A stretch of DNA of 6,059 nucleotides, taken from NCBI GenBank assembly GCA_007127935.1, contig SKYL01000224.1, forward strand, positions 1 through 6,059, given 5' to 3'. This document shows positions 1-5,773 of this stretch, one piece after another. Each line of letters opens with the position of its first letter. Within the stretch, counting starts at the first letter, position 1. A program made the translations under genes and the position numbers. The DNA comes from Halorhodospira sp. GTDB lineage: Bacteria; Pseudomonadota; Gammaproteobacteria; Nitrococcales; Halorhodospiraceae. The notes beneath the pieces were generated by a model. It did not search any database. It saw nothing but the letters and a program-made list of their open reading frames with translations, and was not told where the DNA came from.

Positions 1-1509
1 CACGGCAAGGAGCTTTACCAGGAGATGTGGGAGAGCATCCGCAAGACCGGCCGCTGGCGTGGAGAGGTCTGGAACCGGCGCAAGGACGGCAGCGTCTATC
101 CGGAGATGCTCACCGTCTCGGTGGTCACCGACGACCACGGCGAGATCGCCAACTACGTCGGTGTCTTCTCCGATATCTCCCATATCAAGCAGAGCCAGGA
201 CGAGATGGAGTACCTGGCCCACCACGACCCGCTCACCGATCTGCCCAACCGCCTGCTGCTGCGGGCGCGCCTGGAGTCGGCGGCGGCGCGGGCGCGGGCC
301 CGGGGGCGGCTCACTGGGCTGCTGCTCATCGGCCTCGACCGCTTCCGGCTGGTCAATAGCGGCCTCGGCCCCCAGCACGGCGACACGCTTCTGCAAGAAG
401 TAGCTCAGCGGTTGGGTGCGGCGGCACGGGAAGGCGACACGGTAGCGCGGATCGGTGGCGACCAGTTCGCGGTCCTCCTGGAGGGGCTGATCCACGCCGG
501 CGAGGCCGACCGTCTGGCGAAGGACGTCAAGAAGGCCCTCAACCAGCCGTTCACCGTGGCCGATTGTGAAATCCAAATCAGCGCCAGCATCGGCATCAGC
601 ATCCACCCCTCCGACGGCGAGAGCGTCGACGCCTTGCTGAAGAATGCCGACGCCGCCATGCACCGCGCCAAGCGCAGCGACGGCGACAACGTCCACTGTT
701 TCTATACCAGCGAGATGTCGGCCCAGGCCCTGGAGCGGATCGTCATCGAGCGGGAACTGCAAAAGGCCATCGAGACCGGGCAACTAATCCTCCACTACCA
801 CCCCCAGGTCAGCCTGAAGGACACCCGGCTGGTGGGGGTCGAGGCGCTGGTGCGCTGGAACCACCCCAACGACGGCTTGCTGCCACCGGACCGCTTTATC
901 CCCATCGCCGAGGAGTGCGGCTTAATCACGCCGCTGACCCAGTGGGTCCTCCACACCGCCTGCCGTCAGGCACGGGATTGGCTCGACCGTGGCGTCGATT
1001 TCGGGCGCATGGCGGTGAATGTGGCGCCGGTGCAGTTCCGCCAGCCGGGCTTCGTGGAGACGGTGGAGCGGGCGTTGAAGGAGTCCGACCTGCCGGCGCG
1101 CATCCTGGAGTTGGAGGTCACCGAGACCGGGGTCATGACCGGCGGGGAGGAGATCGACCGCACCATTGCCCGGCTGCGGGAACTGGGCGTGCCGCTCTCC
1201 ATCGACGACTTCGGTACCGGCTATTCGTCATTGAGCCACCTGCGCAGCCTGCCGGTGGACAAGCTGAAGATCGACAAGAGTTTCGTCCAGGACCTGCCCC
1301 ACGACGAAAACGCCGTCGCCATCGTCCAGGCGGTAATCGCGTTGGGGCAGGCGTTGAATCTTCCGGTGCTGGCGGAGGGGATCGAGACCGAGGAGCAGCG
1401 TCAATTCCTGCTGGATGCCGGGGCCGACGAGGCCCAAGGGTTCCTGTGGGGCAAGCCGTGCGTGGAGCCTGCGCTGATCCTACTGCCGGGGACTGAAGCA
1501 ACGCCGTAG
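1..1509 (+). CDS. PAS-GGDEF-EAL cyclic-di-GMP phosphodiesterase, 5' end outside window
   Basis: This is the C-terminal 502 residues of a multidomain signalling protein. The reading frame is open from base 1 and PAS/PAC sequence already lies before the first ATG (base 25), so that ATG is internal. Order: end of a PAS domain with a PAC-type tail (about 1-186), GGDEF domain from HHDPLTDLPNR (220-252) to about 710, and EAL domain from about 748 to 1480. The GGDEF domain looks inactive: the signature reads GGDQF (454-468) and the usual first metal Asp is Gly (331-333). An RxxD inhibitory-site motif (REGD, 427-438) remains at the right spacing. The EAL domain keeps EAL (841-849), Asn (1018), Glu of EVT (1114), DDFGTGYSSL (1204-1233), Lys of KID (1267), Glu of AEG (1375) and Gln of QGF (1435). 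I infer a cytoplasmic enzyme that hydrolyses c-di-GMP under PAS control. Its input domains beyond PAS are not visible. Confidence 0.95.
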   Translation, partial: HGKELYQEMWESIRKTGRWRGEVWNRRKDGSVYPEMLTVSVVTDDHGEIANYVGVFSDISHIKQSQDEMEYLAHHDPLTDLPNRLLLRARLESAAARARARGRLTGLLLIGLDRFRLVNSGLGPQHGDTLLQEVAQRLGAAAREGDTVARIGGDQFAVLLEGLIHAGEADRLAKDVKKALNQPFTVADCEIQISASIGISIHPSDGESVDALLKNADAAMHRAKRSDGDNVHCFYTSEMSAQALERIVIERELQKAIETGQLILHYHPQVSLKDTRLVGVEALVRWNHPNDGLLPPDRFIPIAEECGLITPLTQWVLHTACRQARDWLDRGVDFGRMAVNVAPVQFRQPGFVETVERALKESDLPARILELEVTETGVMTGGEEIDRTIARLRELGVPLSIDDFGTGYSSLSHLRSLPVDKLKIDKSFVQDLPHDENAVAIVQAVIALGQALNLPVLAEGIETEEQRQFLLDAGADEAQGFLWGKPCVEPALILLPGTEATP

Positions 1510-1513
1510 GCGG

Positions 1514-3151
1514 TCACTCCTCGGCTCCAAGGTCGAGCAGTAGCCGGTCGTTCAAGGTGAGCAGCAGCGACCGGAAACGAGCGGTAGCCGCCAGCCGCCC
1601 ATCCTCCTCTTCCACCAGCCAGCCGTCGGCCCGCAACGCATCGGTCTGCGCCTTCGCCATCCGGCGGGCCACCGCCTCCAGTTCCGGCGACGGTGCCACC
1701 CCGGCCTCCAGCGCCTCCTGTAGCAGGATCTCGGCGGCGGCCGCCTCCACCATGGGGCGGGGCGCGACGAAGCGCCCATCGGCCCGGACATCGGCGAGGA
1801 TCGACGGCCACTGGTGGGGGCCCAGATTTCCGGGACCATCGTAGGCCGCCTCGGCATGGACCTCGGCCACTCCGTCCGGCCCCTCCTGCCACACGTCCAG
1901 CGCGATCTCCGGCTTTGCCTCCAGCAGGTCCGGGGTGCGGGCCAGCAACCGCTCACCCACCGCAAAGCCCATGGCGAACGTATCGCCGGTGGGCCACGTG
2001 GACCACAGCGCCCGGCTCAGATCGGCCAGCGCCCCGGCGTGGATGCGGGACAGTACCAAGCGACTCTCGCCACGCTCGCCGGAGAGTGCCGAACCGTCAC
2101 CGGCCCACTCCATGTCGAATCGCAGATCGGCAAGCCCCTCAGCCTCCACTGCTTCGCCGCCCAACCGCCACGGCCCGAAGCGCACCGGCTCTGCCCCAGG
2201 AAGTGCCGCTGCCGGCCGGGTGGTGTAACGGTCACCGCCCAGAGAGAAAGTCCCGGTCCACATGGGCTCCCCGGCGTGCAGATCGGCCTCGCCACGCACC
2301 CCCTCCATCTCCAACTGCCCGCCGTCGCTGTCCTCCACCGCCAGATCGAGGACGCGCATCTCCCACTGGATGCGCCCCGGACCCTCACCGGGGCGGAATT
2401 CCCGGTTGAGCGCCATCGCCACCCCGCGCGCCGCCACCCGGCCACCGCCGGCGCCCTCGTCGTAGGCAACGCTCTCGGCGGAGAAGCGACCACCGGCCCG
2501 CCGGCCCCGCCCACGGGTGGCCTCCATGGCGCCTTCGAACCGGATCTCCCGTAACTCCGATTCGACACCGTCGCCCCGGCTCCACGCCCAACGGGGCGTC
2601 TGGAGGTAGAACATCGCTTGGCCACCGCCATCCATGGCCCATTCGCCTGTGATCTCGTCCCAGGCGTGTTCCGCCCCTTCAAAACCGGCCAATCGGAAGT
2701 GGCTGACCACGTCACCACCCCGCCCCACCAGCGATTCCACCCGCCACGGGGCGCCGTGGAAGTAGTCCGGCGCCGCCTCCCGCCACCGGGGCGGCGGCTG
2801 GATCTCACTGCGCACGAGGGCCGCGGCCACGTCCCAGCCGCGATGAGCGCTGCGTACCAACGGCCCGTGGACCACCTCCGCCTCCACCTCCAACAGCAGT
2901 GGCTCACCGGCCCACCGGTAGTAGTGATCCCCCGGCGCCCCTTCCACCTCCACGACGCCGCGCAGCCGGGTCACCCGATACCCGCGCTCCATCTCCAAGG
3001 CGCGCACGGTGACGTCGCGCCCGGCGGCGTCGATGGCGGCGGCGTGGACGGCGCGCTCCGCCTGGACCCCGGCGACCCACGGCGCGGCGGCGGCCGCCGA
3101 CGCCAAAACGGCGACCCCGGCCCCGATGACGACCCAACGCCGAACCGCCAT
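1514..3151 (-). CDS. YdgA/DUF945 family inner-membrane-anchored envelope protein
   Basis: This 545-residue protein has the hallmarks of the DUF945 (E. coli YdgA) family: an N-terminal hydrophobic anchor (residues about 6-27, ending near APWVAG), an ERG-containing segment (about 55-57), the HGPL motif (95-98) and a long extracytoplasmic part rich in beta-type sequence. The family's function is unknown; family members are bitopic, with most of the chain in the periplasm. I chose the ATG at 3151-3149 because GGAGG (3165-3161) precedes it by 9 bases and the anchor begins right after it. An in-frame TTG at 3196 would add 15 residues overlapping the upstream gene and has no comparable support. It is second in a two-gene operon, 1 base after the DUF3422 stop, and is probably translationally coupled. 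Its stop lies 4 bases from the stop of the convergent EAL gene, leaving no room for a separate terminator. The long open frames on the opposite strand are GC-bias shadows. Confidence 0.88.
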   Translation of the reverse strand: MAVRRWVVIGAGVAVLASAAAAAPWVAGVQAERAVHAAAIDAAGRDVTVRALEMERGYRVTRLRGVVEVEGAPGDHYYRWAGEPLLLEVEAEVVHGPLVRSAHRGWDVAAALVRSEIQPPPRWREAAPDYFHGAPWRVESLVGRGGDVVSHFRLAGFEGAEHAWDEITGEWAMDGGGQAMFYLQTPRWAWSRGDGVESELREIRFEGAMEATRGRGRRAGGRFSAESVAYDEGAGGGRVAARGVAMALNREFRPGEGPGRIQWEMRVLDLAVEDSDGGQLEMEGVRGEADLHAGEPMWTGTFSLGGDRYTTRPAAALPGAEPVRFGPWRLGGEAVEAEGLADLRFDMEWAGDGSALSGERGESRLVLSRIHAGALADLSRALWSTWPTGDTFAMGFAVGERLLARTPDLLEAKPEIALDVWQEGPDGVAEVHAEAAYDGPGNLGPHQWPSILADVRADGRFVAPRPMVEAAAAEILLQEALEAGVAPSPELEAVARRMAKAQTDALRADGWLVEEEDGRLAATARFRSLLLTLNDRLLLDLGAEE

Positions 3152-3152
3152 C

Positions 3153-4484
3153 TCAAGCCACCTCCCGGTGACGGCGCGCGATCCGGGTGCGCACAAAACG
3201 GATCAGCAACCAGACGGTGAAGACGACCACCGGCACCAGCGCCCCCTGGGCCAACTCGACCCGCACGGGCAGACCGACGTCCTGCCCCGCCTTCAGCAGA
3301 TAGCCCACCAGCCCCATCAGGTAGTAGCTGATGGCGGCGACAGAGAGCCCCTCCACCGTCTCCTGGAGGCGGAACTGGAGCCGCGCCCGGCGGTTCATCG
3401 CCTCCAGCAGATCGCGGTTCTGGGCCTCCAGGGCGACGTCCACCCGCGTACGCAGCAAGTTGCCGGTACGGGAGATCCGACGGGAGAGCGCCTCCAGGCG
3501 TTCCATCACGGTCCGGCAAGTACGCATGGCCGGCGCCAACCGCCGGTCCATGAACTCATCAATGGTCTGAAGCCCCTGGATACGCTCCTCCCGCAACTCT
3601 TCAATGCGCTTCCGGACCAAGGCGTGGTAGGCCATGGCCGCGTTGAAGCGGTAGTGGGTCCGGTTGTTGATCCGCTCCACCTGGGCCGCCAACTCCGAGA
3701 GCGAATCGAGCAGGGCGCGCTCGTCGCTGGCGGCGGAGGAAGTGAGATCTTCGGTGATGCCGGCCAACTGCTCCTCGATCTCGGTCAGCCGCGGGTTCGC
3801 CCGGCGCACCACCGGAAAGGCGAGCAGCGCCATCATGCGGTAGGTCTCTACCTCCAACAGCCGCTGCACCGCCCGGCCCGCTTGGCGCTCACGCAGCCGC
3901 ACGTCGCGCACCAGGATCCGTGAAAAGCCGTCGTCGTGAATGCAAAAGTCCGTCCAGATCCGCGCCGCACCGCCGGTGATGTGGCTGCCCAACACCGTGT
4001 TCATGGCGAAGAGATCAACAATCTCACCGACACTGCGCGGCACGTACCAAGCCGGCTCCAAGGCGAGATGGATACCCACCAAGCGCGGCCCCGGCACGGT
4101 ATCGAGCCAGTTGCGGGGCACCGCGTCGATGGCCGGAGCGGCGAACGGGTCGTCGAACTCGCCCTCGACGAAGAACGTGTAGGTGGAGAACTCGGTGCGC
4201 CGCTCCCACTTCAAACGGAACTTACCGAAGTCGGCCGACAGGTGGTGCGCGCCGGGCGCCGGCGGCTCCACCCCAAAGCGTTGGCAGAGGTCAGTGACGG
4301 CGGCGTGGTCGCGCTCGGCTCCGTGACGCCCCGAGAGCATCGCCAGGTGGGTGATGCGCAGCGGCGCCTTGAGCACCTCGTATGGGCGGGCGTGGACCTC
4401 GTCGTTGACCTCCTGCCGCAGCGGATGGTCGGTGAAGGCGCCGAATGTGGGCTCGGTCTCGTCGCTGGCCGTGGTCAACAGCAC
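3153..4484 (-). CDS. DUF3422 family membrane-anchored protein
   Basis: This 443-residue protein matches the DUF3422 family (predicted membrane-anchored proteins of unknown function). The family signature near the N-terminus is present: HPLR (residues 20-23) followed by HARP (31-34). Then comes a mixed alpha/beta region, and from about 220 to 375 a charged helical stretch likely to form coiled coil. Two hydrophobic segments at about 379-397 and 414-430 form a C-terminal hairpin anchor, and a short basic tail (RTRIARRHREVA) should face the cytoplasm. The N-terminal bulk has no signal peptide and is therefore probably cytosolic. The start is GTG at 4484-4482, supported by GGGAG (4496-4492) with a 7-base spacer. 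A sigma70-like promoter lies just upstream. It is first in an operon with the DUF945 gene. No catalytic motif is recognisable, and the role of the family is not known to me. Confidence 0.9.
   Translation of the reverse strand: MLLTTASDETEPTFGAFTDHPLRQEVNDEVHARPYEVLKAPLRITHLAMLSGRHGAERDHAAVTDLCQRFGVEPPAPGAHHLSADFGKFRLKWERRTEFSTYTFFVEGEFDDPFAAPAIDAVPRNWLDTVPGPRLVGIHLALEPAWYVPRSVGEIVDLFAMNTVLGSHITGGAARIWTDFCIHDDGFSRILVRDVRLRERQAGRAVQRLLEVETYRMMALLAFPVVRRANPRLTEIEEQLAGITEDLTSSAASDERALLDSLSELAAQVERINNRTHYRFNAAMAYHALVRKRIEELREERIQGLQTIDEFMDRRLAPAMRTCRTVMERLEALSRRISRTGNLLRTRVDVALEAQNRDLLEAMNRRARLQFRLQETVEGLSVAAISYYLMGLVGYLLKAGQDVGLPVRVELAQGALVPVVVFTVWLLIRFVRTRIARRHREVA
3161..3165 (-). promoter_or_regulatory. 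Ribosome binding site of the YdgA/DUF945 gene
   Basis: GGAGG on the minus strand lies 9 bases before the ATG at 3151. It sits within the last codons of the DUF3422 gene and decides the DUF945 start against the upstream TTG at 3196. Its position inside a translated region fits translational coupling. Confidence 0.75.
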
Positions 4485-4491
4485 GAAGTCA

Positions 4492-4496
4492 CTCCC
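4492..4496 (-). promoter_or_regulatory. Ribosome binding site for the GTG start of DUF3422
   Basis: GGGAG on the minus strand stands 7 bases before the GTG at 4484. No ATG lies nearby upstream in this frame, and the HPLR family signature begins 20 residues downstream, as expected for a full-length N-terminus. The GTG start is therefore well supported. Confidence 0.7.
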
Positions 4497-4514
4497 GGTG
4501 GTGGGGACCCGGCC

Positions 4515-4543
4515 AGTATCGGGGCGGAAGGGGTATGGCTCAA
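4515..4543 (-). promoter_or_regulatory. Candidate sigma70 promoter of the DUF3422-DUF945 operon
   Basis: On the minus strand, TTGAGC (4543-4538) and GATACT (4520-4515) are separated by exactly 17 bases. Each box matches the consensus at four of six positions. The -10 lies about 30 bases before the GTG start, downstream of the hairpin that follows the DUF6746-like gene. This position and spacing fit a dedicated promoter, but the assignment rests on sequence alone. Confidence 0.45.
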
Positions 4544-4557
4544 GGGGGCAAAGAAGC

Positions 4558-4592
4558 GGGACGGTGGAAAGCGCCTTGTCCTTCCACCGCCC
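4558..4592 (-). terminator. Hairpin terminator candidate after the DUF6746-like gene
   Basis: A perfect 8-base inverted repeat, CGGTGGAA (4562-4569) and TTCCACCG (4582-4589), extends by three G-C pairs (4558-4560 with 4590-4592) across a bulged A, enclosing a 12-base loop. On the minus strand it starts 10 bases after the TAA at 4602 and is followed by CTTCTTTG, only a weak T tract. It probably ends the DUF6746-like transcript and separates it from the DUF3422 operon. Termination efficiency cannot be judged. Confidence 0.55.
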
Positions 4593-4601
4593 CGAGCGGT
4601 G

Positions 4602-4976
4602 TTACTCGATCACCTTCCGGGCCGTATCCAGGTAGACCCGTCCACGATGCAGCGCCGCATCGAAATCCCCGGTCTCCGACGCCACATGGACCTCTTCCAG
4701 GATCTCCGCCAGTTCCGCCAACTCCTCGTTGATCCGTTCCAGTGCGTTCTCCAGCGTGTAGGTCAGCTCGTGGATCTCCGCCATGTCGGCCACCGACAGA
4801 TCATCCGCCGCGAGAATGGCGCCGAGCTTGCGGTTGTACTCCGAGAGGTTGCTGACCGCCTCCTCCAGGGTCTCCGCCGGCAGGCCCTTGAAATGGTCCA
4901 ACCGCTCCGCGTGGGCCGTACTCACCACCCCCACGGCCAGCAGAAGCCCCGAAACCCATCCCATCTTGTATCGCAT
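4602..4976 (-). CDS. Small secreted helical protein, DUF6746-like
   Basis: This is a 124-residue precursor with a clear Sec signal peptide: MRYK, a hydrophobic core (WVSGLLLAVGVV) and an AHA cleavage site after residue 23. The mature part is about 101 residues, acidic and almost wholly helical, with heptad-like Leu/Glu patterns (about 36-96). Distinctive segments are HELTYTLE (69-76), VHVASE (96-101) and YLDTA (115-119). From memory this pattern resembles the DUF6746 family of gammaproteobacterial periplasmic proteins; the function is unknown. There is no cysteine and no lipobox, so a soluble periplasmic location is likely. I prefer the ATG at 4976: a G-run (GGGGG) lies 6-7 bases upstream and it gives a normal signal peptide. 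Upstream starts at 4997 or 5039 would lengthen the n-region and lack a Shine-Dalgarno. It has its own candidate promoter and terminator, so is probably monocistronic. Confidence 0.8.
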   Translation of the reverse strand: MRYKMGWVSGLLLAVGVVSTAHAERLDHFKGLPAETLEEAVSNLSEYNRKLGAILAADDLSVADMAEIHELTYTLENALERINEELAELAEILEEVHVASETGDFDAALHRGRVYLDTARKVIE

Positions 4977-4998
4977 ACTTAACCCCCATGACGACATG

Positions 4999-5029
4999 TT
5001 TATAAAACGCTGAGTTACCACTTGCCCAA
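4999..5029 (-). promoter_or_regulatory. Candidate promoter of the DUF6746-like gene
   Basis: On the minus strand, TATAAA (5004-4999) lies about 23 bases before the chosen ATG, inside an AT-rich patch unusual for this DNA. A TTGGGC box (5029-5024) lies 19 bases upstream; shifting the -10 to TTTATA gives 17. The -35-like box overlaps one copy of an 11-base direct repeat (5017-5027). The -10 is convincing, the -35 less so. Confidence 0.4.
5017..5027. repeat. 11-base direct repeat, copy 1
   Basis: ACCACTTGCCC occurs here and again, in the same orientation, at 5498-5508. The two copies bracket the LbtU-like gene fragment. An 11-base match can arise by chance in 6 kb, so only the placement makes it notable. 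Confidence 0.35.
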
Positions 5030-5070
5030 TGGGTTGCATCGTGCGGATCGGTTACGCCCGGCACCGAACA

Positions 5071-5517
5071 TCAGAGCGCGGCGAGAACCCGGCTCTCCGG
5101 CAGCCCCAAACCCACCGATCCGACGCTCTTCTGATACGCGGCTCCAGCCCAGGCGGGGAAGTCGCCGATTTGGAAACCGTAGCCCAGTTCAAAATGCCAC
5201 GCCGCGGGTTTCGCGCCGTCGCCATCAAATTCGAGGTCGGCCACATCGAACTGCTCCGACGCCCCCACATACTCCGCGCTTACAAGAAATGGCTCCAGAT
5301 CCAATACGGCAAAGAGTGCAATGCCGGCAACCGTCTTTTGGAGGTCGTAGATGCGACCTGAATCCTCCAACGATTCCCGCAACGCATCTGAATCGGCCAG
5401 CGAATTGAGAGAATCGGCGCCGAAGGCATAGAACGAACCGTAGAGATGGTCCTCTCCGTACCCCAACTGCACCGCCTCATCGATTCTTCGCAAGGCAACC
5501 ACTTGCCCCCTTGTCAC
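5071..5517 (-). pseudogene. LbtU-like siderophore porin fragment, truncated at both ends
   Basis: This 148-codon frame (GTG at 5517 to TGA at 5073-5071) reads like an internal part of an outer-membrane beta-barrel of the LbtU siderophore-porin type. It has alternating hydrophobic/polar strands, a LADSD turn, a strand-turn-strand block from FLVSAEYVGA to AAWHFELGYGF, and the AAYQKS and LPESRVLAAL segments that in this family precede the last strands. After RVLAAL the frame stops, and no further barrel sequence or terminal aromatic residue follows in any frame. At the other end there is no signal peptide and no Shine-Dalgarno before the GTG, and the first 10-12 residues do not look like barrel. 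I counted 170 G/C in 300 bases over 5161-5460 (57%), while sampled 60-base lines of neighbouring genes run 65-78%. I infer a decayed remnant of an acquired or lost gene. The alternative, a short expressed barrel-like protein, is unlikely without a signal peptide. Confidence 0.6.
5498..5508. repeat. 11-base direct repeat, copy 2
   Basis: This is the second copy of ACCACTTGCCC (first at 5017-5027), lying just inside the 5' end of the LbtU-like fragment on its coding strand. It is followed by a small palindrome, CTTGT-C-ACAAG (5510-5520). Confidence 0.35.
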
Positions 5518-5583
5518 AAGTTCGCCCGGAAACAGCCAATCGTATAGTGCCTATGGCATTGTATCCTTTGGCGGTCATCGATC

Positions 5584-5690
5584 CACGCTCCTTGGCGAGC
5601 GTCCAACGCCTGGGTGCCGCCTCGCCCCTCGGCGAGACGCGCACCCTGTACCAGGCCGGGGCGTAACCAGCGGTGGCGTACGCGCTGGCC
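5584..5690. other. GC-rich intergenic block with nested inverted repeats
   Basis: The 256 bases between the porin fragment and the Uma2 gene hold no convincing gene. Within them are several inverted repeats: ACGCTC/GAGCGT (5585-5602); a nested hairpin pairing GGGTGC (5612-5617) with GCACCC (5641-5646) around CTCGCC (5621-5626) and GGCGAG (5631-5636) with a CCTC loop; and CCAGCG/CGCTGG (about 5667-5688). None is followed by a T tract on either strand, so a simple terminator is unlikely. It could be a structured RNA, a REP-like repeat copy, or chance pairing in GC-rich DNA. Confidence 0.35.
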
Positions 5691-5698
5691 CGGCGGCA

Positions 5699-5729
5699 TT
5701 GATCCCGCGCGCCTACGCTCTGATACGAT
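5699..5729 (+). promoter_or_regulatory. Candidate promoter of the Uma2 gene
   Basis: TTGATC (5699-5704) and TACGAT (5724-5729) are 19 bases apart, and the -10 is preceded by TGA, giving an extended -10 (TG-N). An AT-rich run continues to 5735. The -10 lies 44 bases before the ATG. The wide spacing makes this tentative. Confidence 0.35.
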
Positions 5730-5760
5730 ATAAAAAGACCCGTTCGATACGCCGACCGCG

Positions 5761-5765
5761 GGAGG
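5761..5765 (+). promoter_or_regulatory. Ribosome binding site of the Uma2 gene
   Basis: GGAGG stands 8 bases before the ATG at 5774. It favours this start over the in-frame ATG at 5780 and over the out-of-frame ATG at 5766. Confidence 0.7.
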
Positions 5766-5773
5766 ATGGCAAC

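Noticed and set aside
25..27. ATG at 25 as the true start of the EAL protein
   Set aside because: The frame is open to base 1 and PAS-type sequence runs through this Met, with no upstream ribosome site. The gene is cut by the window.
1480..1543. CTACTGC/GCAGTAG inverted repeat as a bidirectional terminator
   Set aside because: The arms are only 7 bases, separated by 50 bases, with no T tract on either strand.
1693..2554. Long plus-strand open frames opposite the DUF945 gene
   Set aside because: Their products are Pro/Arg/Gly-rich and low in complexity, typical of shadows of GC-rich genes. The minus-strand frame carries the family motifs and anchor.
3009..4982. Plus-strand open frames opposite DUF3422 and the DUF6746-like gene (304 and 348 codons)
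   Set aside because: They match no family I recognise and are rich in His, Gln, Arg and Gly, as expected for antisense frames. The minus-strand genes have ribosome sites, signal or TM segments and family signatures.
5029..5361. Plus-strand 110-codon frame opposite the porin fragment
   Set aside because: No ribosome site and no recognisable domain. The minus strand shows the barrel pattern instead.
5660..5690. Possible integron attC-like or tRNA-like fold
   Set aside because: The core-site consensus (RYYYAAC/GTTRRRY) is not met and no cloverleaf with conserved loop bases can be drawn.
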